A stretch of 64,000 nt of DNA from RGIG3002 sp964449325. GTDB lineage: Bacteria > Bacillota > Clostridia > Lachnospirales > Lachnospiraceae. Below the pieces are notes generated by a model, which saw nothing but the letters and a program-made list of their open reading frames with translations, was not told the DNA's origin and made no database searches. A program made the translations under genes and the position numbers. This document shows positions 7,888 through 18,900 of this stretch, one piece after another (position 1 is the first letter of the stretch; every line of letters begins with the position of its first letter). The stretch is from contig CAYUYJ010000014.1 of NCBI GenBank assembly GCA_964449325.1, forward strand, positions 1-64,000, written 5' to 3'.

Positions 7888-8082
7888 ATGGAGAAAATTA
7901 TTGATGATAAGTGGATAAGCATTGAAGAGGCTGCAGAATATCTTGGCATTAAGCCAGTTACTTTACGAGGTTGGATTCGTAATGAAAAGGGAGTGCCTGC
8001 ACACAAGATAGGAAAGCAGTGGAAGTTTAAATGTTCTGAGCTTGACCGATGGGTAAAAAGTGGAGAAAGTGCTATTGAATAG
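7888..8082 (+). CDS. Small HTH DNA-binding protein preceding hsdM
   Basis: 64 residues from the ATG at 7888, which follows GAGGTG; the TTG at 7864 is an unlikely start. WISIEEAAEYLGIKPVTLRG followed by HKIGKQWKFKCSELDRWVKS is the excisionase/MerR-like winged helix (helix_turn_helix_17 type). It is the first gene of the type I operon, 33 bp upstream of hsdM. Such proteins are common in front of Firmicute hsdM genes and probably regulate the operon; that is inference. Confidence 0.8.
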   Translation: MEKIIDDKWISIEEAAEYLGIKPVTLRGWIRNEKGVPAHKIGKQWKFKCSELDRWVKSGESAIE

Positions 8083-8115
8083 TATATATACATATATGAA
8101 AAGGAGTTAACTAAC

Positions 8116-10785
8116 ATGGCGGTAAAGAAAACAGAACTATACAGCTCTTTGTGGGCGAGTTGTGATGCTTTACGTGGTGGAATGGATGCATCACAGTATA
8201 AGGATTATATACTTACACTATTGTTTATGAAGTATGTAACGGATAAATATAAAGGACAAAAATATGGAGATTTGACCGTTTTTGATAAAGAACATGACCC
8301 GAATCCAGACCCTGAAAAGAGAACAGGTTGCTCTTTTGATGATTTTATTGCTTTAAAAAACAAGAAGAATATTGGTGAAGGTATTGATAAAATTATCGCT
8401 CGTTTGGCGGAAGTAAATGAAAGCTTGAAGGGCGTTATTGATATTGCTCATTTTAATGATGAAGCGAAAATTGGTAAGGGACAGGAAATGGTGGATAAGC
8501 TCACTAAACTTATCGCAATTTTCCAACGTCCAGAGTTGGATTTTTCTAAAAATAAAGCAGAAGGCGATGATATTATCGGCGATGCTTATGAATATTTGAT
8601 GAGAAACTTTGCGACAGAGAGCGGTAAGAGTAAGGGACAATTTTATACCCCTGCCGAAGTGTCACGTATCTTAGCAAAGGTTATTGGAATTGACAAATGT
8701 ACAGATCACAATGCAACAATATGTGATCCGGCTTGTGGCAGTGGTTCGTTATTGATTAGAGCATTGTCAGAGGCTCCATTTGAAATTTCTGGTTATGGTC
8801 AGGAGAAAGAAGTTGCAACTGCCGGTCTTGCAAAAATGAACGCCGTGCTTCATAACAAAGCTGCGGTTATTAGAGCTGGAAATACATTTTCAGAACCACA
8901 CTTTACAAGAGCAGATGATGCTTCAGAATTGGAGCGCTTTGATTATATTGTGGCAAATCCGCCGTTCTCGCTAAAGAACTGGTCAGATGGTTTGAAAGAG
9001 TTCGGAAGATTTACAGGTTATGGAGATAGGCCGCCTGAGAAAAATGGTGATTATGCGTGGTTAATGCATATTTTAAAAACATTAAAATCGACAGGAAAGG
9101 CAGCAGTGATTCTACCTCATGGTGTATTGTTCCGTGGTAACTCGGAGGGAACAATCAGACAGGCTATTGTTGATAAAGGATGGATTAAGGGAATTATCAG
9201 TCTCCCGCCTAACCTTTTCTATGGAACGGGTATTCCTGCTTGTATTTTGATTATTGATAAAGAAGGGGCAGAGAATCGTGCTGGCATTTTTATGATTGAC
9301 GCAGGCAAGGGATATGTTAAGGATGGTAGCAAGAATAGATTGCGTGAGCAGGATATCTATCGTATTGTTACAACATTCAACGAGGAAATTACAACTGATG
9401 TTAAGTATGCTCGCTTTGTACCCAACAAAGAAATAAAAGAAAAGAATGGATATAATCTGAACATCTCTCGTTATATTGATTCTTCTGAGCCGGAGGATAT
9501 TCAGAATATTTATGCTCATATACATGGTGGTATTCCAGCTGCGGATATTGATGCGTTGGAACGTTTTTGGACTGCTTTTCCCACATTGAAAGATGAATTA
9601 TTGGGTGTGTTTAGTGAAGGCTATTACAAACTGAAGGTTGAAGATGATGTTATTCGCCAGACGACTTATTCAAATGCAGAATTTGCTGCATATGGAGAAA
9701 TGGTAGACGAGGCCTTGGCACGGTGGAGAAATTATGCTGATACTAAGCTCAAAACTTTAAGTGCTGACGTATCCGCAAAAGAGCTTATAGTTGAACTTGC
9801 ACAGGTTATCTTGAAAGAATTTGAAGATCTTACGCTTATTAATAAATATGATGTGTATCAGGTATTGCTTGCCTACTGGAACCAAATTCTTGGTGATGAT
9901 GTATCGTTGATTATCTCAGAAGATATGGGATATGGTGTGGCTAGAGAAATTGAAGATATTAAGAAGGAAACAAAGAAAACTGATGCAGACGGAAATACAG
10001 AATATAAAGTGGTTGGCTGGGAAGGGAAATTAATTCCGAAGGAGATAATCCTTTCTGAATTATTTCCGGAAGAAAAGAAAGCTATTGATGACCTTGTCGA
10101 ATTCGTCGCGGAAACGGATTCACGCCTTATGTCTTTGATTGAAGAATCAGCCGTAGACTCTACACTGTCTGAAGTAGCAGAGGGCGGTAAGGTTAAGAGT
10201 AAGGATGTACAGGAAAAGATGGATGCAATTATGTGCAATGTTCATACCCCGCTTATTGATGGCTTGCTGGAATTACAGAAACTGCTTCCATCAATGAAAA
10301 AGAAGGACTATACGGTATATATCAATGACCACACTATGTTGGAAGTTGCTTATACTGATAAAGACACTGTGACAAAAGCGTCTGTTGCATATGCGCTTGC
10401 AATGGCACGTGCTGAAGCACCAGTACCTGAAGTATATGTCGATGATTATGCAGAATTAAAAGAAGCATATGAACTTGCCAGAAAATCAGAAGAAACTACA
10501 AAACTTATTAAGGAAATGGATAAGGATTTGGATGAAAAGGCGCAAGGACGATATGCTACATTAACAAATGACGAAATTATGGATTTGCTCGTAAATAAAA
10601 AATGGTATTACGCTATTGGTACAGGCATAAATGAGCTTTATACAGCAATTTCTCATCAGTTGGCAGACCGAATTATTGAGCTTTCTAAACGATATGAGGA
10701 TACGCTCCCAGAGTTAATGAAGCAGACAGCAGATTATGAGGCTAAGGTGAAGAAACATCTGGAAAGGATGGGCTTCAAATGGTAA
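8116..10785 (+). CDS. hsdM: Type I restriction-modification methyltransferase subunit
   Basis: 889 residues. The N-6 adenine methyltransferase subunit uses S-adenosylmethionine and works with HsdS. An N-terminal HsdM helical domain (LYSSLWASCDALRGGMDASQ) is followed by the FYTPAEV region, motif I DPACGSG (204-210) and catalytic motif IV NPPF (281-284). The protein is longer than classical HsdM (about 500-550): some 400 extra residues follow the methylase core, rich in charged helices. The start follows AAGGAGTTAACTAAC. The stop overlaps hsdS by 7 bases. Confidence 0.95.
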   Translation: MAVKKTELYSSLWASCDALRGGMDASQYKDYILTLLFMKYVTDKYKGQKYGDLTVFDKEHDPNPDPEKRTGCSFDDFIALKNKKNIGEGIDKIIARLAEVNESLKGVIDIAHFNDEAKIGKGQEMVDKLTKLIAIFQRPELDFSKNKAEGDDIIGDAYEYLMRNFATESGKSKGQFYTPAEVSRILAKVIGIDKCTDHNATICDPACGSGSLLIRALSEAPFEISGYGQEKEVATAGLAKMNAVLHNKAAVIRAGNTFSEPHFTRADDASELERFDYIVANPPFSLKNWSDGLKEFGRFTGYGDRPPEKNGDYAWLMHILKTLKSTGKAAVILPHGVLFRGNSEGTIRQAIVDKGWIKGIISLPPNLFYGTGIPACILIIDKEGAENRAGIFMIDAGKGYVKDGSKNRLREQDIYRIVTTFNEEITTDVKYARFVPNKEIKEKNGYNLNISRYIDSSEPEDIQNIYAHIHGGIPAADIDALERFWTAFPTLKDELLGVFSEGYYKLKVEDDVIRQTTYSNAEFAAYGEMVDEALARWRNYADTKLKTLSADVSAKELIVELAQVILKEFEDLTLINKYDVYQVLLAYWNQILGDDVSLIISEDMGYGVAREIEDIKKETKKTDADGNTEYKVVGWEGKLIPKEIILSELFPEEKKAIDDLVEFVAETDSRLMSLIEESAVDSTLSEVAEGGKVKSKDVQEKMDAIMCNVHTPLIDGLLELQKLLPSMKKKDYTVYINDHTMLEVAYTDKDTVTKASVAYALAMARAEAPVPEVYVDDYAELKEAYELARKSEETTKLIKEMDKDLDEKAQGRYATLTNDEIMDLLVNKKWYYAIGTGINELYTAISHQLADRIIELSKRYEDTLPELMKQTADYEAKVKKHLERMGFKW

Positions 10786-12053
10786 GAGATTTAAAACATA
10801 CTGAAGTTGGCGATATACCTGTTGATTGGGAAGTTCAAACATTTGAAGAAACTTTTAAGATACTTTCCAATAACACATTATCACGAGAAAATTTGAATAA
10901 TCGTGGTGGAGCAGTAAGAAACATTCATTATGGAGATGTTCTTACGCAATTTTCAGAAGTGTTGAAATGTAATGAGGAGGAAATCTCGTATATAAATGAT
11001 TTGTCACTGCTATCATCGTCAACACAATTATTGCAAGACGGAGATTTAATCATTGCCGATACAGCGGAAGATGAAACGGTAGGTAAAGCGACGGAAGTTC
11101 AAGGTCTTGGCGACGCAAAATTGGTGGCAGGTCTTCATACGATTCCTTGTCGAGTAAAAAAAGGAAATTTTGCACCCAGATGGTTGGGATATTATATGAA
11201 TTCCCATATATATCACGACCAAATAATACCTTATATTACTGGGATTAAGGTTTCTTCTATATCCAAAAGTGCGATAGCGGGAACATTAATTTTTATTCCG
11301 CCGAAGGAAGAACAGGAAGCCATTGCTGCAGCATTATCATCAATAGATGAGTTAATTAATTCATTGCACAAAGAAATTACAAAGAAGAAAAATATTAAAT
11401 ATGGATTATTACAAACGCTATTGTCGCCTTATGATGCAGATAATAATGCTAAAAAGGAATGGGTATGTGAGAAGTTAGATGATGTTACTGTAAAAATAGG
11501 AGTCGGATTAGCAACGTCTGTTACAGAACATTATCGAGAAACAGGAGTGCCGATTTTTCGTAATTTAAATATAAAAGAAAATTACTTGGACGACGGAGAT
11601 TTGTTATTTCTTGATGAGTCTTTTGCGATGAAGAATCCAAATAAGGTTATTCATACAGGAGATGTGTTGACGGTTCATACAGGTTATGTAGGGACTTCTT
11701 GTGTTGTGCCGGGAAAATACGATGGTGCAATGACATTTACAACCCTAATAACGTCGGTAAAGATGAATGTTCTTTTACCAGAATATCTTGCTTATCACCT
11801 GAATTCACCGTTTGGTAGAAAAGAGGTAGAAAACCTTCAAGCAAGTGGAGGTAGAAATAATTTGAATGTCGGAGATTTTGAACAATATAAAGTAGCGTTT
11901 CCTAGTGATATAGAGGAACAGAGGAAGATAATAACTATATTGCATGATGTTGATGATGATATTGGATTTTTGCAAGATAAGTTAGAAAAACAAAAAATGA
12001 TTAAAGCAGGAATGATGAGCGAATTGCTTACAGGAAAAATACGATTAGTTTAA
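10779..12053 (+). CDS. hsdS: Type I restriction-modification specificity subunit
   Basis: 424 residues. HsdS chooses the bipartite DNA target for methylation and cleavage. Two target-recognition domains are visible, each ending in a conserved helical region: the first near IFIPPKEEQEAIAAALSSID, the second near FPSDIEEQRKIITILHDVDD, with MSELLTGKIRLV at the end. The start overlaps hsdM by 7 bases. Only one hsdS is present, and I saw no inverted hsdS fragments, so there is no sign of phase-variable specificity. Confidence 0.93.
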   Translation: MVRDLKHTEVGDIPVDWEVQTFEETFKILSNNTLSRENLNNRGGAVRNIHYGDVLTQFSEVLKCNEEEISYINDLSLLSSSTQLLQDGDLIIADTAEDETVGKATEVQGLGDAKLVAGLHTIPCRVKKGNFAPRWLGYYMNSHIYHDQIIPYITGIKVSSISKSAIAGTLIFIPPKEEQEAIAAALSSIDELINSLHKEITKKKNIKYGLLQTLLSPYDADNNAKKEWVCEKLDDVTVKIGVGLATSVTEHYRETGVPIFRNLNIKENYLDDGDLLFLDESFAMKNPNKVIHTGDVLTVHTGYVGTSCVVPGKYDGAMTFTTLITSVKMNVLLPEYLAYHLNSPFGRKEVENLQASGGRNNLNVGDFEQYKVAFPSDIEEQRKIITILHDVDDDIGFLQDKLEKQKMIKAGMMSELLTGKIRLV

Positions 12054-12068
12054 AGGAGAAATGTACGC

Positions 12069-15000
12069 ATGAGTATAGGAGAAAACGAAAGAGCGACCCA
12101 AGACCGTGTGGTTAGCTTTTTTAAGGATAGTAATATCCTTGATTATGAATATTTAGGCAACTTGAAAGATGTCGCAAATAAGAACATCCGTGAAGACCGT
12201 CTTCGTGCGTACTTGCGCCTTAGTGGTTATAGTAAGAAACTGATTGACGGAGCGGTTGCACAGTTGGTAAAAGCGGCGGATGATATGACACATGGTTTGT
12301 ACGATGCTAATCATGAAGTGTATACGCTTTTAAAGTATGGTGCTAAAGTTAAGGAAACTCCAGAGAGTGCTCCAAAGACAGTTTATTTTATGGATGTTAA
12401 TGCACCTACAAATAATGATTTTGCTATTGCAGAGGAAGTTACGGTTGTTGACCGTCAGGAGAAGAGACCAGACCTTGTAATCTATGTGAATGGTATTGCA
12501 ATGGCTGTTATTGAGTTGAAGAAAAGTAGTGTTTCTGTTTCCAATGGTATCCGTCAGAATCTAACGAACCAGAAGGATGGTTTTATTGCACCGTTTTTCA
12601 CTACCATGCAGTTTTGTATGGCTGGTAATGAAACAGAAGGCTTGCGTTATGGAACCATTCTGACAGGCGAAAAATATTATATGGAGTGGAAGCCAGATGG
12701 TTTTCATGAAAACGAGGATGAGCGTGACCCGGAGGATGCTCGTATAATGGCATATTGTGAGTGTCTTGATAATTTGTTATTACAGCAAATTTATCAGATG
12801 TTTGATAAGAAGCGTTTTATTGACCTTGTAGAAAATTTTGTTGTGTTCGATAAAGGCATCAAAAAAGTATGTCGCTATAATCAATATTATGGAATCAAGC
12901 GAGCCCAAAACAGACTCGCGAAACAGCGTGGAGGTATTATATGGCATACACAAGGTAGTGGAAAAACGCTCACGATGGTATGGCTGTCAAAGTGGATTCT
13001 TGCAAATGGTGAGGGTGAGAATGCTCGTGTTCTTATTGTTACTGACCGCGATGAATTGGATGAGCAGATTGAAAAGACTTACATTGGTGTTAATGTAGAA
13101 ATCGCAAGAACGAAGAGTTGTGATGATCTTCTTCACAAGTTGAATTCATATGATAATTCGTTATTGTGTTCATTGGTTCACAAATTTGGTAGACGTGGTG
13201 GTGAAGCAACAGAATTAGACTATGATAAATATATCGATGAGTTAAAAAAAGCGTTGCCGGCAGATTTTAAAGCGAAAGGTAAAATCTATGTTTTTGTAGA
13301 TGAATGCCATAGAACCCAATCCGGTAAGTTGCATGCGGCTATGCAGGCAATTATGCCCGACGCTATATTTATCGGTTTCACAGGGACTCCGCTTTTGAAA
13401 AAAGACAAGAAAACAAGTATTGAAGTATTTGGTACATATATTCACAGCTATAAGTATAACGAAGCTGTTAGAGATGGCGTTGTACTTGATTTGAGATATG
13501 AATATCGTGACATCCCGCAGGATATTTCTGCACACGATAGAATTGATCAGTGGTTTGATGTGAAGACTCGTACTCTTTCTGATAGGGCAAAAGCAAAACT
13601 GAAAGAAAAATGGGCCAGTATGCAGAAAATTTATAGTTCGCGTTCGAGATTGGAACGTGTAGCTTGGGATATCATTCAGGACTTTGATTTGAAACCTCGT
13701 CTCATGGATGGAAATGGAAATGCTATTCTTGTAGCAGATTCTATTTATACTGCTTGCAAGTATTATGAAATCTTTCAGCAGCGAGGATTTAAAAAATGTG
13801 CGATTATTTCTTCATATACTCCACAGGCGGGAGATTTAAGAACTGATACTGTGAGTGCTGAAGATGAAACAGAAACTTTTGAGAAATACGAAATCTATCT
13901 TCGTATGTTAGGTCTTGACCCAGAGAATCTTCCGGAAAAAGTTTCTATTCAAAAGAGAGTAGAAGATTTTGAGACAGAAGTAAAAGATAGATTCATTAAT
14001 CAGCCTGCAAATATGAAGTTGCTTATTGTTGTTGACAAACTCTTAACAGGATTTGATGCACCTCCATGCACTTATTTGTACATTGATAAAGGTATGCAGG
14101 ACCATGGATTATTCCAAGCAATTTGTCGTGTAAACAGGTTGGATGGAGATACGAAGGAATTTGGATACATTGTTGACTATAAACAGCTTTTTGGGAATTT
14201 GAAGAATGCTATGGATAAGTATACATCCGGTGCATTTGAAAATTACGATCCGGAAGATGTAGATGGGCTGATTAAGGATAGAAGCGAGGAGGCTATTAAG
14301 CACTTTAAAGAAGTTTATGAAGAATTGGAAGAACTTTGTGAGGGTGTTGAGGCTCCGAGGGAAGATTTACAGTATTTACATTATTTCTGTGGTGTTTCCG
14401 GAATGAGCGAAGATATGGATGAAATATATGCTCGCTTGCGCGAAAAGCTTTATAAACTTGTAAGTAGTTTGGTTAGAGCCTTTGCAGAGGCAAAGCAATA
14501 TATGGCAGATATATGTAGCACAACGGAACTTAAGGGATATGAAGATAAGGTTCATTTTTATATTGAGTTGAAGCAAACAATTGGAAATAAGAGTGGCGAC
14601 TTCTTAGACTTTAAAGCATATGAGCCTGATATGCGAAAACTTATAGATAATTATATTGTAGCTTCCGATAGTATTAAAATAGGAGAATTTGATGATTTGA
14701 CTCTTCTTGATTTTGTTTCAGATCAAGGAGAAACAATGACGGATGAGGATAGTTCATCAGGTCAAAAAGAAGGTGCCGCAGAAGCTATTGAAAACAATAT
14801 TCGTCGTAAGATGGTTGAAAAAGTTACGGTGAATCCAAAGTATTACGAGAAGTTGTCTGCTATTTTGGAGAAATTAATACAGGATAGACAACAGGGCGTT
14901 TTATCATATAAGGAACTTCTTGAGGAATACATTAAGTTAGCAAAAAATGTCGAGTATCCGGAGCGGAATGAAGATTACCCGGAATGTATCAGAAAGAGCA

Positions 15001-15209
15001 AAGCAATGCAGGCTCTGTATGATAACTTGGGTGAGGATGAAGGATTAGCTCTCAAAGTGCATGAGGCTGTTATGAACAGTAAGATGAGTGGATTTCGTGG
15101 GGATTCCATAAAAGAAAATAGAATCAAAAGGGCATTATTTGCAATTCTTAATGATGATGCTACAGTAGAGCGTCTGTTTAAAGTCATTGAGAAACAGGAG
15201 GAATACTGA
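12069..15209 (+). CDS. hsdR: Type I restriction enzyme, motor and nuclease subunit
   Basis: 1046 residues. HsdR translocates DNA using ATP and cuts it when the target is unmethylated. The N-terminal PD-(D/E)xK nuclease is seen as D135 in KRPDLVIYV and E149-x-K151 in VIELKK. Helicase motifs follow: QGSGKT (Walker A, 295-300), DECH (411-414), GFTGTPL, and the motif VI region near VNRLDGD. The C-terminal helical part is intact. It lies 15 bp after hsdS with AAGGAGAAATGTACGC before the ATG. With hsdM and hsdS it forms a complete system. Confidence 0.95.
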   Translation: MSIGENERATQDRVVSFFKDSNILDYEYLGNLKDVANKNIREDRLRAYLRLSGYSKKLIDGAVAQLVKAADDMTHGLYDANHEVYTLLKYGAKVKETPESAPKTVYFMDVNAPTNNDFAIAEEVTVVDRQEKRPDLVIYVNGIAMAVIELKKSSVSVSNGIRQNLTNQKDGFIAPFFTTMQFCMAGNETEGLRYGTILTGEKYYMEWKPDGFHENEDERDPEDARIMAYCECLDNLLLQQIYQMFDKKRFIDLVENFVVFDKGIKKVCRYNQYYGIKRAQNRLAKQRGGIIWHTQGSGKTLTMVWLSKWILANGEGENARVLIVTDRDELDEQIEKTYIGVNVEIARTKSCDDLLHKLNSYDNSLLCSLVHKFGRRGGEATELDYDKYIDELKKALPADFKAKGKIYVFVDECHRTQSGKLHAAMQAIMPDAIFIGFTGTPLLKKDKKTSIEVFGTYIHSYKYNEAVRDGVVLDLRYEYRDIPQDISAHDRIDQWFDVKTRTLSDRAKAKLKEKWASMQKIYSSRSRLERVAWDIIQDFDLKPRLMDGNGNAILVADSIYTACKYYEIFQQRGFKKCAIISSYTPQAGDLRTDTVSAEDETETFEKYEIYLRMLGLDPENLPEKVSIQKRVEDFETEVKDRFINQPANMKLLIVVDKLLTGFDAPPCTYLYIDKGMQDHGLFQAICRVNRLDGDTKEFGYIVDYKQLFGNLKNAMDKYTSGAFENYDPEDVDGLIKDRSEEAIKHFKEVYEELEELCEGVEAPREDLQYLHYFCGVSGMSEDMDEIYARLREKLYKLVSSLVRAFAEAKQYMADICSTTELKGYEDKVHFYIELKQTIGNKSGDFLDFKAYEPDMRKLIDNYIVASDSIKIGEFDDLTLLDFVSDQGETMTDEDSSSGQKEGAAEAIENNIRRKMVEKVTVNPKYYEKLSAILEKLIQDRQQGVLSYKELLEEYIKLAKNVEYPERNEDYPECIRKSKAMQALYDNLGEDEGLALKVHEAVMNSKMSGFRGDSIKENRIKRALFAILNDDATVERLFKVIEKQEEY

Positions 15210-15212
15210 TAT

Positions 15213-15941
15213 ATGAGAATTGTGATTTCGGGCATACCGATTGATATTCAAAAAAAGAATATTAAAAATATGCACCTTCAGGTTAAACCGCCGGATGGTC
15301 ATGTTGTTATTTCGACTCCGTATTCCATGGACGATAAGGCTATTGAGATGTATGCTCGAACCAATCTCAGCTGGATAAAAAAGCAGATTGAAAAATATCA
15401 GCAGCAACCTCGAGAAGACAAGCGTCAATATGTTAGTGGTGAAACAATATATATATGGGGGAGACAATATTTTTTAAATTTTATTCCAAGTTCTCAAAGA
15501 AATAGTTTTGATATACAGGGGAATAAAGTAATTCTTTCAATGAGAGAGAATAGTACAGTTAAACAAAGAGAAGCCTATGTTCGTGAACAATATCGATTGA
15601 TATTAAAAAAGGAGATAGAGTTAATTCTTCCCAAGTGGGAGAAGATTACGGGGCTTTATTGTGATTCATGGCAAACTAAATATATGACGACAAGATGGGG
15701 GACGTGTAATATAGAGAAGAAAAAGATTTGGATAAATCTTCAACTAGTTCAAAAACCTATACATTGTTTAGAGTATGTAATTTTACATGAACTAATTCAC
15801 TTCATTGAGAGGACGCATAATTCGGTATTTGTGGCATATATGGACCAATATATGAAGGACTGGCGAGCGATACGTAAAGAGTTGAATGATTGTAGACTTG
15901 ATTATTATGAAGCACAAACAACAGACAATTTTTGTGAGTAG
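15213..15941 (+). CDS. YgjP-like zinc metalloprotein (DUF45/M48-like)
   Basis: 242 residues. The family signature HELIHFIERTHNSVF holds the HExxH zinc ligands and a third His; MRIVISGIPIDIQKKNIKNM is a typical YgjP-like N-terminus and WGTCNIEKKKIWINLQL the conserved region before the active site. The family is usually annotated as a WLM/M48-type metallopeptidase. It sits 3 bp behind hsdR under its own AGGAGG, and I know this family as a frequent companion of type I restriction operons. Its part in restriction is not established. Confidence 0.85.
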   Translation: MRIVISGIPIDIQKKNIKNMHLQVKPPDGHVVISTPYSMDDKAIEMYARTNLSWIKKQIEKYQQQPREDKRQYVSGETIYIWGRQYFLNFIPSSQRNSFDIQGNKVILSMRENSTVKQREAYVREQYRLILKKEIELILPKWEKITGLYCDSWQTKYMTTRWGTCNIEKKKIWINLQLVQKPIHCLEYVILHELIHFIERTHNSVFVAYMDQYMKDWRAIRKELNDCRLDYYEAQTTDNFCE

Positions 15942-15972
15942 AAGGTTATAAATAACAGAAGGAGTAAATTTA

Positions 15973-18900
15973 ATGTCGTATTCAGATGTAGTACAAGTGG
16001 CTGTTAACAATGCACATGATACAGCAATTGCAAATAAGATAATTGATATGATGCGGAATTTAAAACTGAAAAATGATGATAAAACTGCTTGTCGCTGGAT
16101 ATGGGAGTTAATTCAAAATGCGAAAGATGTTGTAGGGAAGGATGAGACTGTCAATATTGAAATTGATTTTAATGAAAGGGACAAATATTTAGCGTTCAAA
16201 CATGATGGTAAAAGCTTTACGACAGATAATATAGTTTCTTTAATATCGCAGGTTTCATCTAAAGAAAGAAAAAAGTCTTCAGAAAATAATGTGACTGGAA
16301 AATTTGGTACAGGCTTTTTGACTACACATTTGTTATCAGAGAAAGTTTTGGTGGATGCGTGTTTACAGGATAACGACGAGCCTTTAAAGAAAATTAGTAT
16401 TCTCTTGGATAGAAGTGGTGAGACAAAAGAGGAAGTAATTGCAGCTGTAAACGAAAGTTTTAGACAATTAAAAGAGAGCCAAGAAGCAGATGATTTATCC
16501 ATTGAGAATAGTAAAGGATTTAATACATGTTTTTTGTATGAATTACAAAATGCTGGAATAGAAATAGCTAAAAATGGTTTGGAGAGCTTATATGTTTCAA
16601 TACCATATGTGTTTGCTTTTGTTGAAAAGATAAATTCTATTAAAGTGAATGATTCTTTCTATGTTGAAAGAGGGGAGAAAAAAGTGTCTGGTAATATGGA
16701 AGCGCATAGCCTACATGTTACAGAAAAAGGTTGCAGGAAAACGGTAAAAATTGTTTTATATAGAGAAGAGAATATACAGTTAGCAATACCGGTAGAGGTA
16801 AGAGATAAAGAAGTGTTTATTGTTCGATACCCAGAAAATATGCCTAAATTATTTTGTGATTTTCCTCTTATCGGAACAGAAGATTTTTCATTCCCAGTGA
16901 TTATCAATAGTGCACAATTTAATCCGGATGAACCACGAAGTGGAATATTTTTGACTGATAAAGATAATAAAATAGTTGATGAAAATAAAAATCTAATAAA
17001 GCAAGCGTTAAGGGCATACAAGGGACTGCTGGATTATGTTTCTGAGAAAAAATGGAACTATCTTTATAATATTGTTCGTGTGCCAAAACAGCAAGCTAAG
17101 GATTGGTTATCTAAAGAGTGGTTTGACAAAATCGTAGAGGAGTGCCGTCAACATATAAAATCACTTGAAATAATTAATACTGCAAGTGGAGAGAAAAAGG
17201 CTCTGTTTGATTTCTTGGATGACCAATATGTATATATTATTGGAGACCGTGATGAGACGACTCGAGAATATGTTTGGGAATTGGCAAGTTTAATTTACCC
17301 AGAACGTATGGTTAATAATTCTGAAATTCATGAATGGTATAATTCCTTGTGGAAAGAATGTAGGAATTTTAATATTCAAGAATTAATTAATCGGCTCGAA
17401 AAGTTTGAAAATTTAAAGAATCTAGAATTAAGGCTGGGTGATAGGTGTGATGCTATTGACTGGTTGAATAGATTATACGCAGTGTTGATACAGACAAAAA
17501 ATGTGAGTGTATTTAATAATGCTATAATATTTCCTAATCAGTATGGGCAATTTTGCGGTTTGAACGAATTGTTTATTGATGATGGAATTGATGAAATATA
17601 TAAGCGGATTTTAGAGCTGTTAGATGTTCGATGTAGAAGTTATTTGTTAGAAAAACGCATAGATTTACCAGATGATATACAATGTAAAATATTTGATTAC
17701 AAACAGCTTTTTGAAGAAATTCTTGAGGCTTTAGATGGTGATGCTTTTTCTAAAAGAGAAGCAATGGCACAGATAATAGTATTATATGACAAACAAAGCA
17801 AAAGAGATATAGAGCAGATTGAATTATTAAACTTATTAAATGGATTATTTGCAGAACAAATTCCGGAAGATTGTGAAGTTAAGAGTGTTAATGAGGATAT
17901 AAGTGAAAAAGCTAGAAGATATTGGTGTACAGAAATGGCAGATGCTGTAAGTGGTTTTGGCTATGTCAGTGTTTTAGAAAAAGAATTAAAACTGAACGAT
18001 GGAGAGGACGTTTGGTTTTGGCTGAGACAATTTATAGAGTATCTTAATAAATATAAGTATAAGAATTTGTTCGAACGAAAGACAAAACCTATTTTGCCGA
18101 ATCAAAATGGAGAATTTATAACTATGGAATCTCTATTCTTGGATTCTGGAGAGATAGATGATGTATTCAAAGATATTATGTGTGAAGAGCATGAAGACAT
18201 CCGTAGTATTCTGTTGCCAATAGATATTTATTTTGAACTGCCTGAAAGCAGGGTAAAGGGGCTGAAGGATGTAGTTCAAGTTGTGACAGACTATGTAAAG
18301 AGTAACCAAGGATTAAGTAAGAAACAAGATGATAATGTGAAAAGATATTTTAACAGATTGTTTTGCTGGATAAATGATAACCCAGAAAAAGCATATAACT
18401 TTTTCAGAGAAATTGTTGAGAATAAACATTGGTTATATAATGATGAGGAAATAGCTCAAAACATGAAAAAGGCAGAGCGATATGATGCGCTGATGAAAAA
18501 ATATAATATATATGATCAGAGTGTGCTAGAAAAAGCTCTAATAGCGTATTCGGGCGAAAAGATGGGTGATATAGAAGACATTGAAATTTCGGAAGAACTT
18601 ATGGTTCAATATGGAATTGGGAGTATTGAAGAGTTTGAAAAAGCAAAAGAATTAGATGTTTTTAAAGAGAATTTCGTCCATGTTTCGGAGAGTGATCGGG
18701 GAAAATTTGAATATGTTAAAAATATTTTAGAAAGAGCAAGAAAGGCAGTATTCAAACATCTCGCATCGTTATCTGAATATGATGTTTCTTCACCAATCGA
18801 AGTATCAAACACCATATTTATTATCAAAAAACACGATAAAGAAATTGTCTTGATTATACGTCCATCAGATTATGGTCAAGTAATTTTATATTATGGTGCG

